Positions 1 through 9,390 are shown, counted from the first letter of the stretch. The stretch: DNA of 57,569 bases from Cyanobacteria bacterium RYN_339 (GCA_028287685.1 JAQBPE010000230.1:1-57569); one strand, 5' to 3'. Made by a program: numbers and translations. The notes: generated from the letters alone by a model not told the origin.

Positions 1-975
<975 letters not shown>

Positions 976-983
976 AGAGCTGC

Positions 984-1058
984 GGTAGCGTGGCTGACTG
1001 GTAAAGCGTCGAACTCATAATTCGTGACATGTGGGTTCGATCCCCACCGCTACCACCA
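984..1058 (+). tRNA. tRNA-Met, anticodon CAT
   Basis: A complete cloverleaf can be drawn. The acceptor stem is GGTAGCG (984-990) with CGCTACC (1048-1054), the discriminator is A, and CCA is encoded (1056-1058). The D stem is GCT/AGC. The anticodon loop CTCATAA (1014-1020) carries CAT at 1016-1018, and the T arm is GTGGG/CCCAC around TTCGATC. One anticodon-stem pair (1009 with 1025) is a T-T mismatch. The first acceptor pair is G-C and the anticodon stem lacks the three G-C pairs of initiator tRNA, so this is elongator Met. The lysidine-modified Ile(CAT) species cannot be excluded by eye. Confidence 0.93.
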
Positions 1059-1062
1059 AACG

Positions 1063-1092
1063 AAAAATGCGGCCCTCGCGGGCCGCGTTTTT
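1063..1092 (+). terminator. Intrinsic terminator after rpoD-tRNA, probably bidirectional
   Basis: A seven-base stem GCGGCCC/GGGCCGC (1069-1075 and 1080-1086) with loop TCGC is followed by TTTTT and preceded by AAAAA. It can therefore end the rpoD-tRNA transcript on the plus strand and the PilZ gene on the minus strand. Confidence 0.9.
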
Positions 1093-1095
1093 GAT

Positions 1096-1737
1096 TTAGG
1101 TTGGTTCCGGCAGGGTGATGTCGCGCCCACGCTGGAGGTGGAAGGCGATCTGGTCCGTCACGAAGCGGGCCACGCCGTCGCGGGGCTGGCCCTTCAGGCC
1201 GTGGAAGTTGATGCCGTAGCGGTTGTCCACCACGCGCACCAACTGGCTGGGGGCGCCCACCTGGCCGATGCCGGGGACCTCCATCGCCATCAACAGATAA
1301 TCGCCCTCGTCGCCCAGGGCCGAGTCGCACGTGGCGAGGCAGCCGCCGGCGCTGAGGTTGTGCACGTCCACCTTCACGGACGGCCCACGCGGTTGGCCAT
1401 TCGCGGTCAGCGGGATGGCCATCATCTGGGCGGACAGCGAGATGCGCACGAAGGACCGGCGCTGGAAACGGCGCGCATCCTCTTCCTCGGGAGGCTTGAC
1501 GAAGATCCACGGCGCGAAGCTGGCCTTGATCTCCGCGGGCACGCGCCAGAAGTAGTTCTGGTGCCCAAAGGCCAGCTCGATGTAGTCCGGCACTTCCTTG
1601 CCGCCGGTGAACAGCTCCGGCGCCTTGATCAGCCAGGCGTCGGGCTCCACGTCCATCAGGTGCCCTGCGTATTCGGCGCGGCCCTCCATGGGGGCGAGCT
1701 CGATCGGCTTGTTCGGATTTACAACAATCGGCGGCAT
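1096..1737 (-). CDS. PilZ-domain protein (predicted c-di-GMP receptor)
   Basis: A 213-residue protein with a C-terminal PilZ domain. The two c-di-GMP-binding signatures are present: RRSFVR at residues 93-98 (RxxxR) and NLSAGG at 127-132 (the D/NxSxxG motif). The N-terminal ~85 residues look like the YcgR-type N domain that precedes PilZ in flagellar or motility brakes. In that family, c-di-GMP binding changes contacts with a partner machine; the partner here is unknown. The ATG at 1737 has no ribosome site but follows a TACAAT hexamer by exactly six bases, so the mRNA is probably leaderless. A receiver/PilZ-like protein and a degenerate HD-GYP protein lie 6-8 kb away. Confidence 0.88.
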   Translation of the reverse strand: MPPIVVNPNKPIELAPMEGRAEYAGHLMDVEPDAWLIKAPELFTGGKEVPDYIELAFGHQNYFWRVPAEIKASFAPWIFVKPPEEEDARRFQRRSFVRISLSAQMMAIPLTANGQPRGPSVKVDVHNLSAGGCLATCDSALGDEGDYLLMAMEVPGIGQVGAPSQLVRVVDNRYGINFHGLKGQPRDGVARFVTDQIAFHLQRGRDITLPEPT

Positions 1738-1743
1738 GCAAAC

Positions 1744-1749
1744 ATTGTA
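1744..1749 (-). promoter_or_regulatory. -10 hexamer TACAAT, six bases before the PilZ gene ATG
   Basis: Read on the minus strand, TACAAT is followed by GTTTGC and then the ATG at 1737. This spacing would put the transcription start on or next to the start codon. No convincing -35 was seen. Confidence 0.6.
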
Positions 1750-1816
1750 CGATCCCGATGGGGCGCGGGTAAAGCGATTTCTCTCACACCCGAGCCGGTG
1801 ATGACCAGCTGGGTGT

Positions 1817-1822
1817 TATACT
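1817..1822 (+). promoter_or_regulatory. -10 hexamer TATACT, seven bases before the GH13 gene ATG
   Basis: TATACT is followed by seven bases (GGCGGCC) and ATG at 1830. No Shine-Dalgarno sequence fits in between, which suggests a leaderless or nearly leaderless transcript. Confidence 0.55.
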
Positions 1823-1829
1823 GGCGGCC

Positions 1830-3167
1830 ATGACGATGCCAGGACCTCGTATATACAACCTCTTTCCGCGCCTCGTGGGCAGCATGGATCGCTGGCCGGA
1901 GCACCTGCCCCGGATCAAGCAGATGGGCTTCGACTGGATCTACCTGAACCCGTTCCACTATTCAGGCTACTCCGGCAGCCTGTACGCGGTGAAGGACTAC
2001 TACGAATACCACCCCGTCTTCGTGAACGCGAACCTGCCGGAGCCGCCGGCCAAGCAGCTGCAGGCCTTCCTCGACGCCGCCCACGCCCAGGGCATCAAGG
2101 TCATGATGGATCTGGTCATCAACCACACCGCCTTCGACAGCGTGATGGTGCAGCAGCACCCCGAGTGGTTCGTCCACGGCGACGACGGCCAGATCAAGAA
2201 GCCGGGCTGCTGGGACGGCGAGACCTGGATCGAGTGGGGCGACCTGGCGCAGATCGACAACGCGTCCAACGGCGGCCTGTGGATGTACTGGCTGACCATG
2301 ATGAAGCACTACATGGCCATGGGCATCGATGGCTTCCGCTGCGACGCGGCCTACCACGTGCCTTCCGAGCTCTGGCGCTTCCTGATCCCGGGCGCCCGCG
2401 AGGCCAAGCCGGGCGTGAAGTTCTTCGCCGAGACCCTGGGCTGCCGGCCGTGGGAGCTGATCGAGATGGCCGACTGCGGCTTCGACTACGTCTTCAACAG
2501 CGTGCGCTGGTGGGACCTCGGGGCGCCGTGGTTCCTGGAGCAGCAAGGCCGGACCATCGGCGCGGCGCCGTCGGTCGGCTTCCCGGAGAGCCATGACACG
2601 CCGCGCCTGGCGGAGGAACTGGGCGGCAACCAGCAAGCCGTCGAACAGCGTTACGCCTTTGCGGCCCTCTTCGGCACGGGCGTCATGATCCCGGTGGGCT
2701 TCGAGTTCGGCTTCCGCACCAAGCTGGACGTGGTCGAAACCTACCCAGATGCCTGGGAGGAGCCGGCCTTCGACCTGACGGGCTTCATCCAGCAGGTCAA
2801 CGCCCTCAAGGCCAGCGCGCCGATCTTCAACCTGGACGGGCCACTGTTCGAGGTGAACACCTACAGCCCCACCGTAAAGGCGTACCTCAAGGCCACCCCC
2901 GACGCGCGCGAGAAGGCGCTGCTGATCGTGAACCTCGATCGCGAGGCCGAGCAGGAGCTGCACATCCCCCGCATCGCCGATGCGATGGGCGTGCGGCACG
3001 TTTGGGACGTTTCACCAGGTGATCACTGGACGGCCGAGCTCGCGCAGGAAGACCTGCACGCCAAGCTCCCACCGTCGGGTTGGCACGTCCTGCGTGGCCG
3101 TTTGAGCGATTATGTGAACCCAGTGAACGTGGGTTCCAACGTGGAATCGGCCACGGTGTCCTGCTAA
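1830..3167 (+). CDS. GH13-family alpha-glucan enzyme, GlgE/amylase-like catalytic domain
   Basis: A 445-residue (beta/alpha)8 glycoside hydrolase family 13 protein. The four family signatures are visible: DLVINH (94-99, region I), GFRCDAA (168-174, nucleophile D172), the acid/base E201 in FFAETLG, and SHDTPRL with D256 (region IV). The opening RIYNLFPRL-(N)-GFDWIYLNPFH resembles the barrel start of maltosyltransferase GlgE, but the GlgE N-terminal domains are absent. A cytoplasmic alpha-glucan hydrolase or transferase is the safe call; the exact substrate is not readable. No signal peptide is seen. The start at 1830 is chosen because a -10 hexamer lies seven bases upstream; ATG 1836 is possible. 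Confidence 0.85.
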   Translation: MTMPGPRIYNLFPRLVGSMDRWPEHLPRIKQMGFDWIYLNPFHYSGYSGSLYAVKDYYEYHPVFVNANLPEPPAKQLQAFLDAAHAQGIKVMMDLVINHTAFDSVMVQQHPEWFVHGDDGQIKKPGCWDGETWIEWGDLAQIDNASNGGLWMYWLTMMKHYMAMGIDGFRCDAAYHVPSELWRFLIPGAREAKPGVKFFAETLGCRPWELIEMADCGFDYVFNSVRWWDLGAPWFLEQQGRTIGAAPSVGFPESHDTPRLAEELGGNQQAVEQRYAFAALFGTGVMIPVGFEFGFRTKLDVVETYPDAWEEPAFDLTGFIQQVNALKASAPIFNLDGPLFEVNTYSPTVKAYLKATPDAREKALLIVNLDREAEQELHIPRIADAMGVRHVWDVSPGDHWTAELAQEDLHAKLPPSGWHVLRGRLSDYVNPVNVGSNVESATVSC

Positions 3168-3371
3168 AAATCGGCAGGACGATAACGGCCCGCCCCTCCG
3201 ACCAGATGGTGCAGTGGCCGCAGCCGAGCGCGTGCGGTATGATGCTGATGTACACTTGAGTTGGGCTATTGCCGCCGCAGATTTTGGCGCAAATGACTAT
3301 GTATGTGCATGGTCGTTTCTTGTTTAAATTCCGATGTCAGGCCTTCTCTCGCACCCATAAGGAATCTCTCG

Positions 3372-3809
3372 ATGACAACCACCCGTCGTTTCGCCCTCGG
3401 CACCGGCCTCGCCATGATCATCCTCACGCAGGGTTTCTCGTGCTCTACCGCCTCGATCTCCGGCGCCGAGCTTTCCCGCACGACCAAGGACAACGTGGCC
3501 GTTGACCCGACCACCGCCTTCAAGACCACCGACCACGAGCTCCACTGCGCGGCCACGCTGTCCAGCGCTCCCGACGACACGAAGGTCCGCGCCCGCTGGA
3601 TCGCCGTGAAGGCCGGCGACATCCCCGCCAACACCAAGATCATCGAGAACGTGATCGAGGCCAAGGGCGCCAACCACCTGGACTTCAAGCTGACGGTCGA
3701 GAAGGACCTGCCGGCCGGTGACTACAAGGTGGAGCTGGCCCTGAACCCCGAAGAGGGCAAGGACCAGCCGGCCACGAAGACGATCGACTTCAAGGTCGCC
3801 GCGGAGTAA
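3372..3809 (+). CDS. Small secreted or lipoprotein-like protein, unknown
   Basis: A 145-residue protein not recognised as a known family. The N-terminus is a charged stretch (MTTTRRF), a hydrophobic segment and GFSCS, so it may be a lipoprotein with a non-canonical lipobox or a Sec-exported protein. The mature part looks like an all-beta domain of alternating strands (for example DYKVELAL and TKTIDFKV), as in immunoglobulin-like exported proteins. The start at ATG 3372 is preferred over codons further upstream because AAGGAA lies eight bases before it and the signal sequence begins there. A strong terminator follows directly. Confidence 0.7.
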   Translation: MTTTRRFALGTGLAMIILTQGFSCSTASISGAELSRTTKDNVAVDPTTAFKTTDHELHCAATLSSAPDDTKVRARWIAVKAGDIPANTKIIENVIEAKGANHLDFKLTVEKDLPAGDYKVELALNPEEGKDQPATKTIDFKVAAE

Positions 3810-3827
3810 GCTCCCGGCCAAAAAAAG

Positions 3828-3853
3828 AACCCCGGCATCCGCCGGGGTTTTTA
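3828..3853 (+). terminator. Intrinsic terminator, usable on both strands
   Basis: Stem CCCCGGC (3830-3836), loop ATCC, stem GCCGGGG (3841-3847), then TTTTT. The minus strand has a T-run on the other side, so it can also end the transcript of the gene at 3873-4322. Confidence 0.92.
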
Positions 3854-3872
3854 ATTTGGAAGAGGGAAAAAG

Positions 3873-4322
3873 TTACTCTTCCGCGTTTTCCGCGGGCTCG
3901 GCGGCTTCGGCCGGCTCGGCGTCGCCCCCGGCGTCGCCCCCCTCCTGGGCGGCTTCCGGCTCGGCTTCCACGGCGCCGGCAGCAGCCGGCTTCTTGGCGG
4001 CGGTGCGGCCACGGCGAGCGGGCATCATGCCGGCCAGGCTGATGGGGCTCGGCTTGGGCGGGTTCAGCAGGCGCTCGATCTGCGCGATGAGGGCCAGCTT
4101 CTGCTTCTCGAGGGCGGCGGGGCCGCCGTCGCGCAAGGCCTGGAGCTCGAACGAGGCAAAGTAGGAAGTCTGCATCGCCTTGCCAGCGCGGTTGATGGTC
4201 AGCGAACCACGCTCCGACGACGAGTAATTGTACTCGGAGCTGGCTTCCACCTTGGCGAGCTCGGGCTCGAGAGCTTGCACGAGCCAGGCCAGGGGATCAT
4301 TGGTTGCCACGTCGTTGGCCAT
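3873..4322 (-). CDS. Unknown protein with acidic Ala/Glu-rich tail
   Basis: A 149-residue protein that I do not recognise. Residues 1 to about 95 form an ordinary mixed-charge domain with a Ser/Tyr-rich patch (YNYSSSERGS) and a helical segment (LEKQKLALIAQIERLL). The rest is a basic stretch (PARRGRTAAKKP) followed by a highly acidic Ala/Glu/Gly tail, which is probably disordered. No signal peptide is present, so it is likely cytoplasmic. AAGGAG lies seven bases before the ATG at 4322. It sits 50 bases downstream of the signalling operon and may be read from it, but a TAGAAT hexamer in the gap suggests its own promoter. Confidence 0.65.
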   Translation of the reverse strand: MANDVATNDPLAWLVQALEPELAKVEASSEYNYSSSERGSLTINRAGKAMQTSYFASFELQALRDGGPAALEKQKLALIAQIERLLNPPKPSPISLAGMMPARRGRTAAKKPAAAGAVEAEPEAAQEGGDAGGDAEPAEAAEPAENAEE

Positions 4323-4372
4323 GGGGGCACTCCTTCGTTGGTGAGGTGGGAATGGAAAATTCTACCACGCCC

Positions 4373-6457
4373 TTACGACGGGTTGGGCACCCCCGCCAGC
4401 GGCAGCGTGAGGGTGAAGGTGGAGCCCACGCCCACCACGGAGCGCGCCGTCAGGGTGCCGTTATGGCGCTCCACGATCGAGTAGGCGGTGGTCAGGCCGA
4501 GGCCGGTGCCTTCGCCCACGGGACGGGTGGTGAAGAAGGGGTCGAAGACCTTGCCGAGGTGGGCGGGGTCGATGCCGACGCCCGTGTCTCGCACCTCGAT
4601 GACGGCCTCGTCGCCCACGGCGTGCAGGCTGACGTAGACCTCGCCGGGCTCCGACAGCGCCTGGCAGGCATTTGTCAGCAGTGCCAAGAAGGCCTGGTTG
4701 AGGTGCTTGCCGTAAGAGTTGACCGGCTTCAGTTCGTCCAACTCCGTCTGGAAGCGCGCCTTGCCCTCGAAGCGGCCTTGCACCATGGCGATGGCGCTCT
4801 CGATGCCGACTTTCAAATCGACCGGCTTGAGCTCCGCTTCGTCGTGGCCACTGAACAGCTTGAGGTCCGCCACGATCTTCTGCGAGCGGGTGGTGCCCTT
4901 CAGGCAGCTGTCGATGGTCTTGGAAATGTCATCCGCCAGGTACTCCCAATCGATGTCTTCCTTCTTCTTGTGGACGTCCGGGTCCGAGGGCACCTTCTTT
5001 TCGTAGACGCCGAGCAGGTCGAGCAGGTTGTTGGTGTAGTCGCGCAGCACCTTCAAGTTGCCATAGATGAAGTTGAGGGGGTTGTTGAGCTCGTGCGCCA
5101 CGCCGGCCACCATCTGGCCCAACGACGACATCTTCTCCGCCTGCACCAGCGCGGCCTGCGTCTTGCGCAACTCCGCCGTGCGCTGCTGGACCTTCTCTTC
5201 CAGGCCCTGGTTCAGCTCGCGGATGGTCTGGTAGGCCTGGGCGTTCTGCAGCGCAAGGGCCACCTGGCCGGCGATCGCCTCCAACACTTCAAGGTCGCGG
5301 GGTCCAAACGTCTTGTTCACCGACTGCGAGCTGACGTACAACACGCCGCGCGTCTCCACGCCGGCCGCCAGCGGCACGCACATGATGGAACGCAGCTGCA
5401 GATCCATGATCGAGGCCTGGGTGGCGAAGCGCTCGTCCTCCTGCGTGTCCAGGATCGAGAGGCTCTTGCCCTCCGTCAGGACTTGTTGAAGCACGCTGCT
5501 GCTGACGCGCAGGTCGTCCACGTTGTTGCCGTGGCGGTCCAGCGTGGCCAGGCGCTCCTGGCCCCAGAAGACGGCGCCCTGCTCCGCGTCGGAGACCTCC
5601 AGCGCCTGCGAAAGCACGAACTGGAGGATTTGGGCCAGGTCCAGGGTGGACGAGACCGTGCGTGACAGCGCGTTGAGCATCTCGAGGTGGCGCGATTCCT
5701 CGTGGGCCTTCTCGATGCCCTTGTCTTTGCCGAGCACGAGGGCCAGGTCGAGGGCCAGCTCGCGCACGATTTCCTCTTGCAAGGCGGCCTCCGGGCCGTC
5801 CACGTAGAGCACGCCCAGCATCACGCCATCGGCGCAGAGCGGCACGCCCACCGACATCTTGCCGCCGGAGACCAGCGAGCAAGGTTCGCGCTCGTAACGC
5901 ACGCGCTCGATGCAGGTGCGCGAGGCATCAGCCATGGTGGCCGGGTCGGCGGTGGCGAGGGTGGCGCGCACGCGGCTCTCGTCATCCAGCAACTGGACCA
6001 TGCCGCGGTCGGCGCTGGCGGTTTTCACCAGCCAGGCGAGTGACAGCTGGAACGGCTCGTCTTCCAACAGGCCGGCCTTGCCGATCTGCTCGATCCAGGT
6101 CTGGCGGGTCTCCAGCGTCACGGCGCTGCCACCGCCGCCCGAGCCGCCGGCCGCCGGGCCGTTGCCGGCGAAGGTCTCCAACGTCATGAACAGCAGGCCG
6201 TGCTCTTCCAGCCCGAGGTCGTAGACCTCCCACGTATTGGGAGGCACCAAGCCGGGCGCGCGACGGAACTCGGTCTTGAAGCGGTGCAGGCGCGCGGGGG
6301 CGATGGGGTGGTCGCCGTCCAGGATCTTCAAGAAGAGATCCCGGCTGGTCTGGCGGTCGCGCGCCTTATAGACCGTGCCCATGCCGCCGGAGGAATGTTC
6401 CTCCAGCAGCTCGTAGCGGTTGTTGATGATCTTCGGCGTGGTCGGGTTACCCATCAT
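4373..6457 (-). CDS. Hybrid sensor histidine kinase with Ser/Thr-kinase N-lobe and two GAF domains
   Basis: A 694-residue soluble sensor kinase. Residues 14-95 look like only the N-lobe of a Hanks-type Ser/Thr kinase: the glycine loop (SSGGMGTVYKARD, 22-34), the ATP lysine position K44 and an alpha-C-like E63. The catalytic HRD and DFG motifs are absent, and a Gly-rich linker (99-111) follows. Two GAF-type sensor regions come next (about 134-245 and 262-405), then a coiled coil, a dimerisation domain with phospho-accepting H456 (AHELNNPL), and an HATPase with DTGVGI and GEGTGLGL boxes. No membrane segment is seen. It starts six bases after the preceding histidine kinase gene, and the pair probably feeds the response regulators encoded upstream. 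The truncated kinase lobe is more likely a binding or docking module than an enzyme. Confidence 0.85.
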   Translation of the reverse strand: MMGNPTTPKIINNRYELLEEHSSGGMGTVYKARDRQTSRDLFLKILDGDHPIAPARLHRFKTEFRRAPGLVPPNTWEVYDLGLEEHGLLFMTLETFAGNGPAAGGSGGGGSAVTLETRQTWIEQIGKAGLLEDEPFQLSLAWLVKTASADRGMVQLLDDESRVRATLATADPATMADASRTCIERVRYEREPCSLVSGGKMSVGVPLCADGVMLGVLYVDGPEAALQEEIVRELALDLALVLGKDKGIEKAHEESRHLEMLNALSRTVSSTLDLAQILQFVLSQALEVSDAEQGAVFWGQERLATLDRHGNNVDDLRVSSSVLQQVLTEGKSLSILDTQEDERFATQASIMDLQLRSIMCVPLAAGVETRGVLYVSSQSVNKTFGPRDLEVLEAIAGQVALALQNAQAYQTIRELNQGLEEKVQQRTAELRKTQAALVQAEKMSSLGQMVAGVAHELNNPLNFIYGNLKVLRDYTNNLLDLLGVYEKKVPSDPDVHKKKEDIDWEYLADDISKTIDSCLKGTTRSQKIVADLKLFSGHDEAELKPVDLKVGIESAIAMVQGRFEGKARFQTELDELKPVNSYGKHLNQAFLALLTNACQALSEPGEVYVSLHAVGDEAVIEVRDTGVGIDPAHLGKVFDPFFTTRPVGEGTGLGLTTAYSIVERHNGTLTARSVVGVGSTFTLTLPLAGVPNPS

Positions 6458-6463
6458 CGGGAG

Positions 6464-7321
6464 TTAAACCTCGTAGGGCAGGGAAGGGTCGGCCAACAGC
6501 TCCGGGGAGCCCTCGACCGGCAAGGTGATGGTGAACGTCGTGCCCTGGCCGACCGTGGAAGCGACCACCAGGCTGCCGCCGTGCTTCTCGCAGATGCGCT
6601 TGGAGATGGGCAGGCCGAGACCGGTGCCGTCCGCCGGGCTCTTGGTGGAGAAGTAGGGCTCGAAGATCCGCGGCAGCACGTCCGCCGGGATACCGGGGCC
6701 GTTGTCCGCGATCTCGATGTAGACGTTGGTGCCGTCGCCGCGCGTGCGGATGCTGATGTGGCCCATGGTCGGGCGGTCGTTCATGGCCTGGCAGGCGTTG
6801 ATCAGCAAGTTCATGAGCACCTGTTGGATTTGGCCGTTCACGCCCATGACCGGCGGGCATTGCTCGGTGTGCAGCTCGAAGGTGACCTTGTTGCGGTAAG
6901 AGCTCTCCACCAGACGCACGGTGGAGGAGAGGTTGCCCTTCACGTCGACGGGCGTGACCTCCGGGGAGTTGGCGATGGAGTAGCGGCGCAGCTCGTCGAC
7001 CAGCTGGCGCGCGCGCAGGGCGCCCTCCTGGCAGCTGGACAGGATCCGCGGGAGGTCCGTGCGCAGATAAGGAAGGTCGATCTCCTCCGCGTACGCCTTG
7101 GCGGCTTCCGGGCCCTGGTTCTCGTAACGGTCGATCAGCTCCTGCTGCTGCTGTACGTACTCCACCAGCACCTGGAGGTTCGTGCCCACGATCGTGAGCG
7201 GGTTGTTGAGCTCGTGGATCACGCCGGCCACCAGCTGGCCCATCGTGTGCAAGCGCTCGGACGCCACGAGCTGGCCCGTGTCCGGCCGGCGGCGCGTAGT
7301 CTGGCTGTCGGATGACGACAA
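6464..7321 (-). CDS. Soluble histidine kinase
   Basis: A 285-residue minimal histidine kinase without membrane segments or a sensor domain. The phospho-acceptor box is GVIHELNNPL with H36, the N box is NACQAMND, and the ATP-lid boxes are DNGPGIP and DGTGLGLPIS. Input must come from a partner, perhaps the REC proteins encoded just upstream. The start is TTG at 7321 with a G-rich Shine-Dalgarno stretch six bases before it. The gene lies 23 bases after the receiver/PilZ-like gene and six bases before the larger kinase, so all four are one operon. A TTG start with a long G-run is unusual for such a gene. Confidence 0.85.
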   Translation of the reverse strand: MSSSDSQTTRRRPDTGQLVASERLHTMGQLVAGVIHELNNPLTIVGTNLQVLVEYVQQQQELIDRYENQGPEAAKAYAEEIDLPYLRTDLPRILSSCQEGALRARQLVDELRRYSIANSPEVTPVDVKGNLSSTVRLVESSYRNKVTFELHTEQCPPVMGVNGQIQQVLMNLLINACQAMNDRPTMGHISIRTRGDGTNVYIEIADNGPGIPADVLPRIFEPYFSTKSPADGTGLGLPISKRICEKHGGSLVVASTVGQGTTFTITLPVEGSPELLADPSLPYEV

Positions 7322-7344
7322 GGTGTTCCCCCCCTTGTTACAAA

Positions 7345-8358
7345 CTAAGTCGCTGCGCGGGCCGGGCGCCCGCCGATCAGCTCGGCCATCAGGTTGACGT
7401 ACGAAAGCCCCGGCGGCTCCGTCAGTTGGACTTCGATCTCGTAGCCCGCGTCGCCCATGGGCTTGGCGGACGTGATCTTCCCCTTGAGCGAGATGCCGCC
7501 CTCCGAGCCCTGCGACTGCGGGTAGAGCGTAACTTGAACAGCGCTGTTGAAGCGCGGCTCTTCCTGCAGCCCCTGCAGGTGCAGGGCCTGACCGGAGAGC
7601 AGCCCCACGTCCGCCAGCTTCATGAAGGAGCCCGCCACCATGTAGCGCGCCTTGTAGCTGACGGGCACCCGCAGCACCTCGGGGGTTTCGGACTGGCTGG
7701 GCTCGCCCACCGGGTAGACGGAGATGCCCTGGTCGTTCTCCTCGGAGAGCATGACGCGCTGGTGGTATTGCTTGCTGGAGGCCTCGAAGCCCATGACCCC
7801 GATCATGCCGATCGGGTTGGGCATGGCCGCCAGTTCCTCCTCGGTGCGGGGATCCCAGACCTTCTTGGCGTCGGTCTCGGTCTCGTTCAACACCTTGTCC
7901 AGGTAGACCATGCCGTACTGGTCGATGAAGCGCAGCGTGCCGTTGACCACGCGCGTGCCAAACACCACGCGGATTTCGGAGTTGAGCTCCGCCACCGGGA
8001 TCTTGAAGCTATCCAGGGCCTTGATCAACGCGTTGAGGTCGATCGGCTTCAACATGAAGTTCTCGGCGCCCATCTTGAAGGCGTTGCTGACGGCCGAAGG
8101 CGCGCTGTCGCGTGATACAACGATCACGGGCAAGCGACGGAGCTTCGGATCCTTCTTCATGAGCAGCAGCGTTTCCAGCCCGCTGGGATCCGGCGTCTCC
8201 GTATCCAAGATGACCGCGTCCGGGGTGTTGGCCGTGCAGAGGTTCAATACGCGCTGCCCCGTCTCGGCCGCGATAACCTCGTAACCCTCGCGTTGCAACA
8301 CGCTCGTGATCGAGCGGCGGAACAAGTCCGACTTGTCGGCGAGGATCAGCTGGGGCAT
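7345..8358 (-). CDS. Response regulator with C-terminal PilZ-like beta-barrel
   Basis: A 337-residue protein. The N-terminal receiver domain has the phosphorylatable D52 (VILDTETP) and the conserved lysine K104 (FMLKPID). After a variable middle region, residues from about 230 have strand spacing and a motif (KLADVGLLSG) that recall the D/NxSxxG strand of PilZ. The RxxxR motif is not clear, so c-di-GMP binding is doubtful. Such REC-PilZ proteins couple phosphorelay to motility or surface behaviour. The start overlaps the end of the upstream HD-GYP-like gene by 13 bases, which indicates translational coupling. Confidence 0.78.
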   Translation of the reverse strand: MPQLILADKSDLFRRSITSVLQREGYEVIAAETGQRVLNLCTANTPDAVILDTETPDPSGLETLLLMKKDPKLRRLPVIVVSRDSAPSAVSNAFKMGAENFMLKPIDLNALIKALDSFKIPVAELNSEIRVVFGTRVVNGTLRFIDQYGMVYLDKVLNETETDAKKVWDPRTEEELAAMPNPIGMIGVMGFEASSKQYHQRVMLSEENDQGISVYPVGEPSQSETPEVLRVPVSYKARYMVAGSFMKLADVGLLSGQALHLQGLQEEPRFNSAVQVTLYPQSQGSEGGISLKGKITSAKPMGDAGYEIEVQLTEPPGLSYVNLMAELIGGRPARAAT

Positions 8359-9353
8359 GCGGCGAGCTCGGGGTTGGCAGCGAAGATGCGGACGAACCGA
8401 TCGACGAGGTCGGGGTCGAGCTGGGTTCCCTTGAGCGACTCGAGGTGCTGCAACGCCGCGGCCGGCGCCAGGGCCGGCCGGCCGGGAGCGCCTTGGACGG
8501 CCTGATCGAAGGCCACGGCCACTTGCAGCACGCGGGCCAACGTCGAGATGGAGTGCCCCTGCGCGCCCCGCGGACCCGAGCCGTCGAAGCGCTCGTCCAG
8601 CTCGCCGATGATGGGGATGGCCCGCATGAAGAACGGCAGCGGCAGGAGGATTTCCTCCGTCAGCAGCACGTGCTCGGCCAGGCGGCGGCGCTGATCCGCG
8701 TCCAGCTGGTCAGCCGGCGTGTTGAGGACGGCGTCCGGCAACGAGAGCAGGCCCAGGTTGCACAGGAAGGCCGCGGCTTCCAACTGCAGCATCTCTTCGC
8801 CGAAGAGCTTCATGTCGCGCGCGATCAGGGACGCGTAGTCCTTGGTGCGCTGCGCATGCCCGCGCAGGTGGGGCGCGCGCTCTTCCAATTTGGCGATCAG
8901 GGTGGCGAACGTCGACAGCAGCATGGCTTCGTCGTTCCGGTAGTCGGCCAGGAAGCGGCGGTTGTCCAGCGTCAGCTGGTAGCTCTCCAAGGAGCGACGC
9001 ACCGTCAGCTTGAGCTCGTCCGGATCCCAGGGCTTGCCCAGGTACTGGTAGATGTGGCCGGCGTTGATCGCGGCGATGATGTCCTTGACGTCGGAGTAGG
9101 CCGTCAGCAAGATGCGCACCTGGTCCGGGTTGCGCTGGTAGGCCTGGCCGAGCAGCTCCGCGCCCGTCATGTTGGGCATGCGCTGGTCGGAGATGATCAT
9201 GTCGACGTCCATGCTCTCGAGGAACTCGAGGGCCTCCTGGCCGCTGTTGGCGGAGAAGACGTTGTACTCGCGGCGCAGGACGCGCTCGAGGAGGAGGAGG
9301 TTATCGGGCTCGTCGTCGACGACAAGGATCGTGTACTTCTTCGTGCTAGACAA
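8346..9353 (-). CDS. Response regulator with degenerate HD-GYP domain
   Basis: A 335-residue REC-HD-GYP protein (RpfG type). The receiver domain has D56 (IISDQRMP) and K107 (YLGKPWD). In the output domain the helix pattern of HD-GYP phosphodiesterases is kept, including H166 (GHAQRT) and H228 (AEHVLLTEEIL). The metal-binding HD is replaced by CN (FLCNLGLLSLPD), HHE is replaced by LDE, and GYP by GPR (DERFDGSGPRG). It is therefore unlikely to hydrolyse c-di-GMP and may act as a binding or scaffold regulator. The start is TTG with GGGAGAGG just upstream. It is the first gene of a four-gene operon read from a promoter at 9391-9419. Confidence 0.82.
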   Translation of the reverse strand: MSSTKKYTILVVDDEPDNLLLLERVLRREYNVFSANSGQEALEFLESMDVDMIISDQRMPNMTGAELLGQAYQRNPDQVRILLTAYSDVKDIIAAINAGHIYQYLGKPWDPDELKLTVRRSLESYQLTLDNRRFLADYRNDEAMLLSTFATLIAKLEERAPHLRGHAQRTKDYASLIARDMKLFGEEMLQLEAAAFLCNLGLLSLPDAVLNTPADQLDADQRRRLAEHVLLTEEILLPLPFFMRAIPIIGELDERFDGSGPRGAQGHSISTLARVLQVAVAFDQAVQGAPGRPALAPAAALQHLESLKGTQLDPDLVDRFVRIFAANPELAACPS

Positions 9354-9390
9354 GGACCTCTCCCTTTCTCATGTGCGCGCGCACGCTCAA

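Noticed and set aside
984..1058. Initiator tRNA
   Set aside because: First acceptor pair is G-C and the three anticodon-stem G-C pairs are absent.
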